A stretch of 64,000 bases of DNA, taken from NCBI RefSeq assembly GCF_042684865.1, contig NZ_JBHUML010000006.1, forward strand, positions 272,723-336,722. Reading direction: 5' to 3'. The notes beneath the pieces are model-generated. The model saw only the letters and a program-made list of their open reading frames with translations. It searched no databases and was not told the DNA's origin. Positions within the stretch are counted from its first letter, which is position 1. Every line of letters begins with the position of its first letter. The position numbers and the translations under genes were made by a program. This stretch comes from Salibacterium lacus. GTDB lineage: Bacteria > Bacillota > Bacilli > Bacillales > Marinococcaceae. Shown piece after piece: positions 1-7,295 of the stretch.

Positions 1-345
1 CAAAAAGTTTTGGATGTCTTCTTCACCGGACACCGCATACGTATTCTCCAGAGTGACTTCCACATAGTTATTATCCACAGCCGTTACATTTTCTTCTCCG
101 GCCTGCTGGCTCACTTCTTCTTCAATGTCTATGGATTCGCCGACAATGTGGCTGATTTCATCACTTTCTTCCGGCAGTTCTTCTGTGACGGATATATTTT
201 TCGCATGGAGTTCTTCCTCTGTGGAACTTTGTGCCCGCACATTGAGTTCACTCTGGCCCTGCTGTTCCAACAACTGCTGCATCAAAAACGTGTTTAACAG
301 CAAGAAGGCGATGATAAATATGGTTTTCGTACGATTCCAGTCCAT
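1..345 (-). CDS. yycI: YycI, regulator of WalK (3' part cut by window edge)
   Basis: Only the first 115 codons are present; the gene runs off the left edge. The product starts with a short cytoplasmic stretch (MDWNRTKT) and one hydrophobic segment (about residues 8-20), then a polar, Glu-rich extracytoplasmic part, as expected for the single-pass YycI. The ATG at 345 has a GGAGG site that overlaps the end of yycH, and only one base separates the yycH stop from this start. In B. subtilis YycI and YycH form a membrane complex that modulates the kinase WalK. The assignment rests on topology and on its place as fourth gene after walR, walK and yycH; the sequence itself is poorly conserved. Confidence 0.85.
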   Translation of the reverse strand, partial: MDWNRTKTIFIIAFLLLNTFLMQQLLEQQGQSELNVRAQSSTEEELHAKNISVTEELPEESDEISHIVGESIDIEEEVSQQAGEENVTAVDNNYVEVTLENTYAVSGEEDIQNFL

Positions 346-346
346 G

Positions 347-1678
347 TTATCCCTCCGGGGTGGAGTCCGCTTGAGTGTCATCCGGATCTACCGGGTACCA
401 GGCTCCATCGTGTTTCACATACCATCTCGGTTCAAATCGGAAAACAAGGCTGTCGGTTTTCTCCAGTTGATACCCAGGCTGAATGTCTTCAATCAAGGAA
501 GGATCAAACTGCTGTTCTGCGTATTCAACCACTTCCCTGCCGGATGCCAGTTCGATGGAACCTCTTGCATCAATCGGAGAATCGTCAAGTTCAAACAGCG
601 GACGGGAATATTCGGAAATCTGTCCTCCGGATCTCGTCACATTGATAGAAGAAATATCCGGACCTCCCGATGTGAACACCGGAAGTCCTGAGACAATCAT
701 CCGGTACGCCGCACTCTGCCCCTCAGACTGCAGCTGCCAGTCATATAACCTGTAATCATCGGTCCATCCTCCCCGGGAATTTACAAACCCGAACGTGGCA
801 TCAATCACATGACGTTGACTGGAAGAGGCGCCCTCACTGTATACCGGGTTGACATACTGAAAATATGTTCCATTTTCTTCTATACTTACCATGCGATTTC
901 CGTCTGTAAACGAGGCTTCCCCATTTTCACGGCGGTACTGTTCCACATACTCCGCATCACTGAACAGTAAATTTAAAAACTGGTTATAATCAATGTCCGT
1001 TGATGTATCCGACAACGTGCTGTACTCTACCGGATTTTCCGGAAGATACAATACGTCAAGCGGAGAAGATGGACTACCGGGTTCGTAAGGAAAAACAGGT
1101 TTATACTGATTCATCTGCAGCATATAATTCTCCCGGAATGATGACAAACTGAAACTGGTTTCTCCTTGAAGTACAAAAGATTCCTCGTTGGAGGCAAAGG
1201 TAACCAGAAGGTTCTCCGAATTGCCCCCTTGATCCCTCAGAATAATACGATCCACCGAATTAATAGAAAGACCTGGATCTTCCTCCTCAAATTGAAACAT
1301 CTGTAAAAAAACCTCATCGGGAACAGAGGCAGGAAAAATAATCTCTGCTGTACGGGGAGCTCCATACAAGCTTTCTCTGGATACATTCTCCCGCACCGTC
1401 ATATTTTGAAATTGGGAATCCAGCAGTTCGTCGTAAAAACGCGCAAACAAATCATTCGTTCCATTTAACGCAGTGTAACTGACTCCCTCATGCAACACCA
1501 GCTGGGAGGGTTCTACCACATCATTCAAACTCCGCTCCTCTCCAATCTCTTCATTTGAAGTCGCAGCAGATTCATTAAGAGGAGCGAAATTGGGTTGAAA
1601 TGTCCAAAGCTGCCACGTCAAAAACATACTGAACATTACTAACAAAGCAAGGGCCCAGGATTTTATACGTTCTTTCAT
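347..1678 (-). CDS. yycH: YycH, membrane-anchored regulator of WalK
   Basis: The 443-residue product has one N-terminal membrane anchor (about residues 7-25, after MKERIKSW) and a long extracytoplasmic domain, matching the YycH family in length and topology. YycH works with YycI at the outer face of the membrane to tune WalK. I chose the ATG at 1678 because it overlaps the walK stop in the ATGA arrangement typical of translational coupling and places the membrane helix at the extreme N-terminus. An in-frame start 23 codons upstream would lie inside walK and adds only polar residues. It is third in the walRKHI operon. Confidence 0.93.
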   Translation of the reverse strand: MKERIKSWALALLVMFSMFLTWQLWTFQPNFAPLNESAATSNEEIGEERSLNDVVEPSQLVLHEGVSYTALNGTNDLFARFYDELLDSQFQNMTVRENVSRESLYGAPRTAEIIFPASVPDEVFLQMFQFEEEDPGLSINSVDRIILRDQGGNSENLLVTFASNEESFVLQGETSFSLSSFRENYMLQMNQYKPVFPYEPGSPSSPLDVLYLPENPVEYSTLSDTSTDIDYNQFLNLLFSDAEYVEQYRRENGEASFTDGNRMVSIEENGTYFQYVNPVYSEGASSSQRHVIDATFGFVNSRGGWTDDYRLYDWQLQSEGQSAAYRMIVSGLPVFTSGGPDISSINVTRSGGQISEYSRPLFELDDSPIDARGSIELASGREVVEYAEQQFDPSLIEDIQPGYQLEKTDSLVFRFEPRWYVKHDGAWYPVDPDDTQADSTPEG

Positions 1679-3498
1679 TCTACAACCCCTTCTTTTTCCA
1701 GTGCTGAATAAGGAAGTGTTACGGCAACCGTCGTCCCTTGCTGCCACTCACTGTCGATCGTAATAAAGCCGTGGTGGGATTCAATTAATTCTTTCGCAAT
1801 CGCAAGGCCGAGCCCGGTTCCGCCAAGATTACGGGCTCTTGCTTTATCCACCCGGTAAAACCGGTCAAATACTTTCGGCTGGCTTTCTTTTGGAATACCT
1901 ACGCCTTCATCGGTGGTTTCCACATTAACCGTCTGAGGCCCCGGGGTCACCTTAATCGTAATGGTCCCCCCGTCCGGTGAATACTTCACCGCATTGGAAA
2001 CAATATTGTCAAATACCTGCATCACTTTATCTTTATCAATGTCGACATATAACGGTTGGTCCGGGATCTTCTTGGAGAAATGGAGATTCCTGTCCTTTGT
2101 CATCATCTCAAAACGTTCCGCCATCTGTTCCAGAAGTTCTCCGAGATCCTCTGTTTCAAACGTCAGGCTCAAATCGTCACTATCCATCTTGGAAAGCTGC
2201 AGCAGGTCGTTGACAAGCCGTATCATGCGCTCTGTCTCATTCTGGGTAACCTGCAGAAAACGCGGTCCCAGGTTTTCATCGTACATAGCTCCGTCTTCCA
2301 ACGCTTCCAGGTAACTTCTTAATGTTGTAAGAGGCGTCCTGAGTTCATGCGACACATTGGCTACGAATTCGCGGCGCTCCCGTTCAAGTGCTTCTTTTTC
2401 CGTTACATCATGCAAAACGGTGATCAGTCCGTTTACCGGGCCGTCTTCATTTCGGATGACAGAAAAGTTCGCTTCCACCAGGCGTGCTTCGTCTTCATCG
2501 CTGAAATCCAGTAAAATAGAATCAGCGTAATCATATAAGTCACTGGGCGCCACCGTTTCCGACAAATGCAGCAGCTCCGGCAGAGAGGCTCCCATAACAT
2601 GATTACTGTCTACGTGGAGAAGCTGTTCGGCCCTTCTGTTCATCAGAATGATACGTCCCAATTCATCTGTTGCAATAACCCCATCGGTCATGTGTGTCAG
2701 AACGGAACTGAGTTTTTTCCGTTCTCCTTCCGTTGTCGCGTGGGCTTGTTTTAGATTCAACGTCAGAGAGTTGAACGATTCAGCCAGCTGCCCGATCTCA
2801 TCCTGACCATACACCCTTACTCTTCTGGAGAAATCTCCTTCCATCATCACCCTGGCCTGCCGGCGCATATCAACAATCGGTCTTGTGATTGTCTGGGACA
2901 GCAGTACGCCAAGCAGAGCGGTAAGTCCGAGTGCGATAATGGTTCCATTGATAAAGATGGAATTAATCTGGTTCATTTCCTGATACATGCTTTCCATGCT
3001 TGCTTCGATGTAAATCGCTCCGATAATTTCCCCGCCTTGTTCAATCGGCTGGGCGACAACACGGAGGCGGTCTCCATCCTGACTTCGGACAATATCCTCC
3101 ACCGGTGAACCGATAAGCGCTCGATCCACTCGGACACGGGTGCTCTGCTGGCCGACCAGGTTCTGGTCATTCCATTCCGATGTTCCCAGAATCTGCTGGT
3201 TCGGGCCGATAACCTGGGCTTCCATTCCTTCAATGGAGAAGAATTCCTGAAGAAGGTTGTCGATATCATCTTCCAGCGGTTCTTCCTCTTCGTCCCGGCT
3301 CCTTGTCAGTTCTTCCTGCACGTTATACTCGAGCAGATCCGCCCGTTCCTGAATCATATCTTTGTGATTACCTTCCAGCTGTGACTGCAGTTCCCCTGTA
3401 AAGTAAACACCTATCACCTGCACCGCAATAAAAATAAGCAGCAAAAAGATGGTGATCAGCTTAAAATGGATCGATTGAAAAAAACCACCCAGTTTCAT
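1675..3498 (-). CDS. walK: WalK, essential cell-wall sensor histidine kinase
   Basis: The 607-residue kinase has the WalK layout: a membrane helix near residues 12-30, an extracytoplasmic sensor domain to about 180, a second helix (about 180-205), HAMP, a PAS domain (about 265-370), the HisKA box with SHELRTPL (phosphoacceptor His about 384), and a HATPase domain with an N box, DEGVGIP and a GTGLGLAIAKE G box. It autophosphorylates and passes phosphate to WalR, which controls peptidoglycan hydrolases and wall growth in low-GC Gram-positives. The start follows the walR stop by two bases with a GGAG site upstream. Length and motifs are as expected for the family. Confidence 0.97.
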   Translation of the reverse strand: MKLGGFFQSIHFKLITIFLLLIFIAVQVIGVYFTGELQSQLEGNHKDMIQERADLLEYNVQEELTRSRDEEEEPLEDDIDNLLQEFFSIEGMEAQVIGPNQQILGTSEWNDQNLVGQQSTRVRVDRALIGSPVEDIVRSQDGDRLRVVAQPIEQGGEIIGAIYIEASMESMYQEMNQINSIFINGTIIALGLTALLGVLLSQTITRPIVDMRRQARVMMEGDFSRRVRVYGQDEIGQLAESFNSLTLNLKQAHATTEGERKKLSSVLTHMTDGVIATDELGRIILMNRRAEQLLHVDSNHVMGASLPELLHLSETVAPSDLYDYADSILLDFSDEDEARLVEANFSVIRNEDGPVNGLITVLHDVTEKEALERERREFVANVSHELRTPLTTLRSYLEALEDGAMYDENLGPRFLQVTQNETERMIRLVNDLLQLSKMDSDDLSLTFETEDLGELLEQMAERFEMMTKDRNLHFSKKIPDQPLYVDIDKDKVMQVFDNIVSNAVKYSPDGGTITIKVTPGPQTVNVETTDEGVGIPKESQPKVFDRFYRVDKARARNLGGTGLGLAIAKELIESHHGFITIDSEWQQGTTVAVTLPYSALEKEGVVE

Positions 3499-3500
3499 GC

Positions 3501-4208
3501 CTACTTCTCCTGTTCAGGGTGCTTCACGTAATATCCTACACCGCGTCTTGTAACAATCCACATTGGATAGCTTGGATTATCTTCTACTTTTTCCCGCAGG
3601 CGGCGGACTGTCACATCCACTGTCCGAACATCTCCGAAGTAGTCGTATCCCCACACCGCTTGAAGGAGGTGTTCACGTGTCATGACTTGTCCTATATGCC
3701 TTGCTAGGTAATGAATGAGTTCAAACTCGCGATGCGTTAAATCTACGGGCTGTCCCCGTTTGGAAACCAGATAGGCGTCGGGGTCCACCGTTAAACCGCC
3801 GACCTCAATCAATTTCTGTTTCGAGGAACCTTCCTCCGGCACCGTCTGCAGACGACGGAGATTGGCTTTAACACGCGCAAGCAGTTCCCGGTTGCTGAAA
3901 GGTTTGGTGACATAATCATCCGCTCCGAGTTCCAACCCGAGCACTTTATCAATCTCGGCGTCCTTAGCTGTCAGCATGATAATCGGCATATCAAAATGTT
4001 TACGGATCTCCCGGCATACTTCCATGCCATCTTTATGAGGAAGCATAATATCAAGAAGAACTAAATCCGGCACAAATTCGTGCACCTTCTCCAGTGCTTC
4101 GTTTCCATCGTAAGCTACTTCGACTTCAAAACCTTCTTTTTTTAGATTAAAATCAAGAATATCGGCGATGGGTTGTTCATCATCGACAACGAGTATTTTT
4201 TCATCCAT
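3501..4208 (-). CDS. walR: WalR, OmpR-family response regulator
   Basis: The 235-residue product is a receiver domain (EKILVVDDEQP at the start, phosphoacceptor Asp near residue 53 in LVLLDIMLP, Lys in VTKPF) followed by an OmpR/PhoB winged helix ending in VRRLREKVEDNPSYP and RRGVGYYV. It is the partner of WalK and controls cell-wall homeostasis genes. I placed the start at ATG 4208, which has GGAG nine bases upstream and gives exactly the B. subtilis WalR length; an alternative ATG two codons upstream is too close to the ribosome site, and one 16 codons upstream adds a non-homologous extension. It is the first gene of the operon. Confidence 0.97.
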   Translation of the reverse strand: MDEKILVVDDEQPIADILDFNLKKEGFEVEVAYDGNEALEKVHEFVPDLVLLDIMLPHKDGMEVCREIRKHFDMPIIMLTAKDAEIDKVLGLELGADDYVTKPFSNRELLARVKANLRRLQTVPEEGSSKQKLIEVGGLTVDPDAYLVSKRGQPVDLTHREFELIHYLARHIGQVMTREHLLQAVWGYDYFGDVRTVDVTVRRLREKVEDNPSYPMWIVTRRGVGYYVKHPEQEK

Positions 4209-4365
4209 TTCCATTCGCTCCGTTTCCTGCATGAATTCCGGCCTGTTTCGTTTCATGCTCCTTAACGAAAAGGCGGACGACTTGTTTGTTTCTCATCTAC
4301 CTATAATTGTAACATAAGGGACCACGATGGGTTATCATGGTTTAAATCTCTTTGTTTGTGCTATC

Positions 4366-4395
4366 AAAAAACGTCTGGACTATATGCCAGACGTT
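4366..4395 (-). terminator. Rho-independent terminator of the tRNA cluster
   Basis: A 9-bp stem (AACGTCTGG paired with CCAGACGTT, 8-nt loop) is followed on the minus strand by a run of T residues. It lies just past tRNA-Phe, so it ends the tRNA-Lys-Glu-Asp-Phe transcript before walR. Confidence 0.85.
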
Positions 4396-4417
4396 CGGGA
4401 TTCTCTATTTTGAATGG

Positions 4418-4493
4418 TGGTGGCTCGAGACGGAATCGAACCGCCGACACGAGGATTTTCAGTCCACTGCTCTACCGACTGAGCTATCGAGCC
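4418..4493 (-). tRNA. tRNA-Phe (GAA)
   Basis: A 76-nt cloverleaf with acceptor GGCTCGA paired to TCGAGCC, D arm AGCTCAG, anticodon loop with GAA, the T arm GGTTCGATTCC and an encoded 3' CCA. It is the last of four tRNA genes transcribed leftwards. Confidence 0.97.
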
Positions 4494-4524
4494 TCTTTTG
4501 ATTGAAGACAAATAAGTAAGTAAA

Positions 4525-4600
4525 TGGCGGGCCTGACGGGAATCGAACCCGCGATCTCCTGCGTGACAGGCAGGCATGTTAACCGCTACACCACAGGCCC
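4525..4600 (-). tRNA. tRNA-Asp (GTC)
   Basis: A 76-nt cloverleaf with acceptor GGGCCTG, anticodon stem CCTGC/GCAGG holding the loop CTGTCAC (anticodon GTC), the T arm GGTTCGATTCC and encoded CCA. The spacer to the tRNA-Phe gene is only 31 bp, which supports cotranscription. Confidence 0.97.
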
Positions 4601-4619
4601 ATTTTGAAAAGAATAAGCT

Positions 4620-4865
4620 GCGAATCTCTTCGTCAACTGCGTTCGTGTCGTCAGGTCACGTACTGAGGTACGTTCCCTCCTCCACTCTCTTGTTTCCTCG
4701 ACCTTCTTGCTTCTTCTTTCCAAAAGCAAGGAGGCGAATCTCTTCGTCAACTGCGTTCGTGTCGTCAGGTCACGTACTGAGGTACGTTCCCTCCTCCACT
4801 CTCTTGTTTCCTCGACCTTCCTGCTTCTTCTTTCCAAAAGCAAGGAGGCGAATCTCTTCGTCAGC
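4620..4865. repeat. 114-bp tandem direct repeat (2.2 copies) inside the tRNA operon
   Basis: Two full copies of a 114-bp unit begin at 4620 and 4734, and a third partial copy begins at 4848 and stops after about 18 bp. The copies differ by one visible base (T or C near 4715 and its equivalent at 4829). Each holds a small hairpin (ACGTAC-TGAG-GTACGT). The array fills the whole spacer between tRNA-Asp and tRNA-Glu and so lies within the presumed tRNA precursor. The reading frames through it are lopsided and have no ribosome site, so I do not treat it as coding. Confidence 0.95.
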
Positions 4866-4880
4866 TTTTATAAAAGAAAA

Positions 4881-4955
4881 TGGTGACCCGTACGGGATTC
4901 GAACCCGTGTTACTGCCGTGAAAGGGCAGTGTCTTAACCACTTGACCAACGGGCC
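4881..4955 (-). tRNA. tRNA-Glu (TTC)
   Basis: A 75-nt cloverleaf with anticodon TTC in the loop CTTTCAC, T arm GGTTCGAATCC and encoded CCA. The acceptor stem has a G-U pair at its second position, as is common for Bacillus tRNA-Glu. Confidence 0.96.
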
Positions 4956-4967
4956 GTCTGTAATACA

Positions 4968-4987
4968 TGGTGAGCCATGGAGGATTC
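4968..4987 (-). repeat. Duplicated 3' end of tRNA-Lys (20 bp)
   Basis: These 20 bp are identical to the last 20 bases of the neighbouring tRNA-Lys gene (5079-5098), including the CCA. The rest of the tRNA is missing. The two copies are in direct orientation and enclose 91 bp (4988-5078) that resemble neither a tRNA nor the other spacers. This is the arrangement left by a site-specific insertion into a tRNA 3' end, or by a partial duplication. Confidence 0.8.
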
Positions 4988-5078
4988 CGAAGCGAAGCTA
5001 GTCCTGCAGCTTCCTGTAACAACTCCCCCGCTGCAGGGGAACCGTAGGTGAGAATCCTGCACACCTTGTCATTTGAAA

Positions 5079-5154
5079 TGGTGAGCCATGGAGGATTCGA
5101 ACCTCCGACCCTCTGATTAAAAGTCAGATGCTCTGCCAACTGAGCTAATGGCTC
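5079..5154 (-). tRNA. tRNA-Lys (TTT)
   Basis: A 76-nt cloverleaf with acceptor GAGCCAT, D arm AGCTCAG, anticodon stem CTGA/TCAG with loop CTTTTAA (anticodon TTT), T arm GGTTCGAATCC and encoded CCA. It is the first gene of the tRNA cluster. Confidence 0.97.
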
Positions 5155-5189
5155 CCGTTTTTTGTTCATCGTTTACAGCGACAGAATTA

Positions 5190-5218
5190 ATAGTACCACG
5201 TCGATTTTTGATTTTCAA
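5190..5218 (-). promoter_or_regulatory. Sigma-A promoter of the tRNA cluster
   Basis: On the minus strand, TTGAAA (5213-5218) and TACTAT (5190-5195) are separated by 17 bp, about 35 bp upstream of tRNA-Lys. Spacing and position are right for a vegetative promoter. Confidence 0.75.
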
Positions 5219-5227
5219 CCGGTTTTT

Positions 5228-5284
5228 TTGAAAAAAATAATCCTGCCTGTTTTTCTCTCACCCAGAAGGGACAAAACAGGCAGG
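5228..5284 (-). terminator. Rho-independent terminator of purA
   Basis: A 12-bp perfect stem (5242-5253 with 5273-5284, CCTGCCTGTTTT and its complement) is followed on the minus strand by a T-rich run. It begins 11 bp after the purA stop. Confidence 0.9.
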
Positions 5285-5294
5285 AGACAGCAGG

Positions 5295-6584
5295 TTAAAC
5301 GCCCCATACTCCGCGGACAAGGTTGGTCTGATTTCGATCCGGACCGACCGAAAAGATGCTGAGGGGAATCTTCGTCAACTGGGACAGGCGTTCCAGGTAA
5401 TGGCGGGCATTTTCCGGAAGTTCATCGAGCGAACCAACGTCCGTAATATTTTCTGTCCATCCAGGCATCTCTTCATAGACCGGCTCGCATTCGGCAAGTA
5501 CTTTCAGGCTTGCAGGAAACTCTTCCATGATTTCACCGCGGTACTTATAAGCCGTGCATATTTTCACCGTTTCAATTCCTGTCAGCACGTCGAGAGAATT
5601 CAAAGAGAGATCCGTGATTCCGCTGACACGGCGAGCGTGGCGGACGACGACGCTGTCAAACCACCCTACACGGCGCGGGCGGCCGGTTGTTGTTCCGTAT
5701 TCATTGCCCGTCTCCCGAATCTGATCTCCAACACTGTCCGTGAGCTCTGTCGGAAACGGACCGTCTCCTACACGTGTGGTATAAGCTTTTGATACACCAA
5801 CGACATGATGGATTTTGGATGGGCCGATCCCGGATCCTATCGTGACACCGCCGGCGATTGGATTGGAAGACGTCACAAACGGATACGTTCCCTGATCGAT
5901 ATCAAGCATGACTCCCTGGGCTCCTTCAAACAGGACACGCCGGCCTTCATCCACCGCATCATTGAGAACAACGGATGTATCGCAGACATAATCCGCAAAA
6001 AATTGGCCGTATTCGTAATACTCATCGAGAATATCTCTGATCTGAAACCCTTTTGTCTCATAGATTTTCTCCAAGAGACGGTTCTTTTCATTTAAATTCC
6101 GGTCGAGTTTTTTTTCGAACTCTTCTTTATCCAAAAGGTCGGAGATACGGATGCCGATTCTGGCCGCTTTGTCCATGTAGGCAGGGCCGATCCCTTTCCG
6201 GGTGGTTCCGATTTTGTTCGTGCCTTTGCTTTCTTCCTCCATGGCATCGAGCTTCACATGGTACGGCAGAATGACGTGCGCCCGGTTGCTGATCCGAAGA
6301 TTGCTTGTATCCACTCCTCGTTCATGGAGATACTTCAGTTCTTCGACAAGTGCTTTGGGATCAATCACCATCCCATTTCCAATGACACACGTTTTATTAT
6401 CATAAAAAATGCCGGACGGAATCATATGAAGCTTATACGTATTTCCGCCAAACGCGATGGTATGACCGGCATTGTTGCCGCCTTGATATCTGGCAACAAC
6501 TTCTGCATTTTCCGAAAGATAGTCTGTAATTTTCCCTTTGCCTTCATCTCCCCATTGTGTTCCTACAATTACGATTGATGACAA
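5295..6584 (-). CDS. purA: Adenylosuccinate synthetase PurA
   Basis: The 429-residue enzyme joins IMP and aspartate using GTP, the first step from IMP to AMP. It shows the GTP-binding GTQWGDEGKGK loop at the N-terminus, the GNGMVIDP segment, IGTTRKGIGPAY, and the C-terminal GPDRNQT guanine-binding motif. Length matches B. subtilis PurA. I chose the TTG at 6584 because the GGAGG site ends seven bases before it; the GTG three codons upstream overlaps that same ribosome site and cannot be used. The gene is monocistronic, with its own promoter, a possible PurR operator and a strong terminator. Confidence 0.97.
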   Translation of the reverse strand: MSSIVIVGTQWGDEGKGKITDYLSENAEVVARYQGGNNAGHTIAFGGNTYKLHMIPSGIFYDNKTCVIGNGMVIDPKALVEELKYLHERGVDTSNLRISNRAHVILPYHVKLDAMEEESKGTNKIGTTRKGIGPAYMDKAARIGIRISDLLDKEEFEKKLDRNLNEKNRLLEKIYETKGFQIRDILDEYYEYGQFFADYVCDTSVVLNDAVDEGRRVLFEGAQGVMLDIDQGTYPFVTSSNPIAGGVTIGSGIGPSKIHHVVGVSKAYTTRVGDGPFPTELTDSVGDQIRETGNEYGTTTGRPRRVGWFDSVVVRHARRVSGITDLSLNSLDVLTGIETVKICTAYKYRGEIMEEFPASLKVLAECEPVYEEMPGWTENITDVGSLDELPENARHYLERLSQLTKIPLSIFSVGPDRNQTNLVRGVWGV

Positions 6585-6660
6585 ACTGTCCACCTCCGCA
6601 CCTGTTCCCAGGCCGCTTTATTTTTTCTATGTAAAAGCCACAGGCTGAAAACCCTCACAT

Positions 6661-6689
6661 AGTGTATCAATCCCACCTTGAAAAGTCAA
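6661..6689 (-). promoter_or_regulatory. Sigma-A promoter of purA
   Basis: TTGACT (6684-6689) and TACACT (6661-6666) on the minus strand are separated by exactly 17 bp. They lie about 75 bp upstream of the purA start. Confidence 0.8.
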
Positions 6690-6696
6690 TAAAACA

Positions 6697-6731
6697 CGAA
6701 CATTATTGTAATATGGAGAGATTTATGTTCG
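6697..6731. promoter_or_regulatory. Possible PurR operator (two inverted PurBox cores)
   Basis: CGAAC (6697-6701) and GTTCG (6727-6731) form an inverted pair 25 bp apart, just upstream of the purA -35 element and embedded in A/T-rich flanks. In B. subtilis PurR binds two inverted boxes with CGAA cores upstream of purA. The flanks here match the published box only partly and the spacing is a little wide, so the site is a proposal. Confidence 0.5.
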
Positions 6732-6740
6732 TAAAAATAC

Positions 6741-7151
6741 TCACTTCCCGCTTTTTAAAAGTGTCTTAAAGGATTTTACCATATCGGTAAAAAATACAAT
6801 CGTTAATAACCCAATAATAAGTAAAAACGATGATTCTTCAAAAACGAAAATACCAAGGAGGACAAGGAACATACCAAGATAAAAACCTGGATCGGAAAGT
6901 TCTTCAAACGTTTCGTCTTCATCTACTTTTATTTTTTGCTGTAACTTTTTGTCTGTTTTGATTAAATCATCAATGGTTACTTCAAAAATTTCGCTGATCT
7001 TTATTAGAGTTTGGAGGTCCGGGTAGCCTTTATTGGTTTCCCATTTATAAACAGCCTGCCGGGTTACATTTAATTCCTCGGCCAGTTCATTCTGCGTCCA
7101 CTCTCGTTCCATTCTACATTGCTTTAGTTTCGTTCCGAATTCGTCATTCAT
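6741..7151 (-). CDS. XRE-family helix-turn-helix protein with two membrane segments
   Basis: The 136-residue product has an N-terminal HTH_3 domain (about residues 5-62, with TQNELAEELNVTRQAVYKWETNKGYPDL), a charged linker, and two hydrophobic segments (about 90-105 and 107-122). It is therefore a small membrane-tethered repressor-like protein of a type common in Firmicutes. The ATG follows an AGAGGTGAT site. Nothing adjacent reveals its target: it sits between purA and dnaC on the same strand with its own upstream region. A palindrome at 7171-7182 in front of it may be an autoregulatory operator. The exact function is unknown. Confidence 0.85.
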   Translation of the reverse strand: MNDEFGTKLKQCRMEREWTQNELAEELNVTRQAVYKWETNKGYPDLQTLIKISEIFEVTIDDLIKTDKKLQQKIKVDEDETFEELSDPGFYLGMFLVLLGIFVFEESSFLLIIGLLTIVFFTDMVKSFKTLLKSGK

Positions 7152-7170
7152 TTCATCACCTCTTAAAAAA

Positions 7171-7182
7171 ATACTACAGTAT
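7171..7182. promoter_or_regulatory. Palindrome upstream of the XRE gene, possible operator
   Basis: ATACTACAGTAT is a perfect 5+5 inverted repeat with a 2-bp centre, 20 bp before the start codon of the XRE-family gene. Small HTH_3 repressors commonly bind such sites in front of their own genes; binding here is inferred only from position. Confidence 0.35.
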
Positions 7183-7258
7183 CTTCTTCAAAGACGGAAT
7201 AAATGTTTTGTTACAAACGTAAACGCTCCGTTTACATCCCGGTACAAAAAGCCCCTAC

Positions 7259-7290
7259 GTAAAAAAGCCAAGGCTCTTTCCACCTTGGCT
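7259..7290 (-). terminator. Rho-independent terminator of dnaC
   Basis: An 8-bp stem (AGCCAAGG with CCTTGGCT, 7266-7273 and 7283-7290) is followed on the minus strand by six T residues, six bases beyond the dnaC stop. Confidence 0.85.
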
Positions 7291-7295
7291 TCGAA

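Noticed and set aside
3672..3686. CACGTG-containing word in walR resembling parS
   Set aside because: It lacks one base of the 16-bp palindrome and has several mismatches, so ParB binding is unlikely.
4576..5001. Long reading frames with internal peptide repeats on both strands of the tRNA cluster
   Set aside because: They run through tRNA genes and the 114-bp tandem repeat and have no ribosome sites. They are produced by the DNA repeat.
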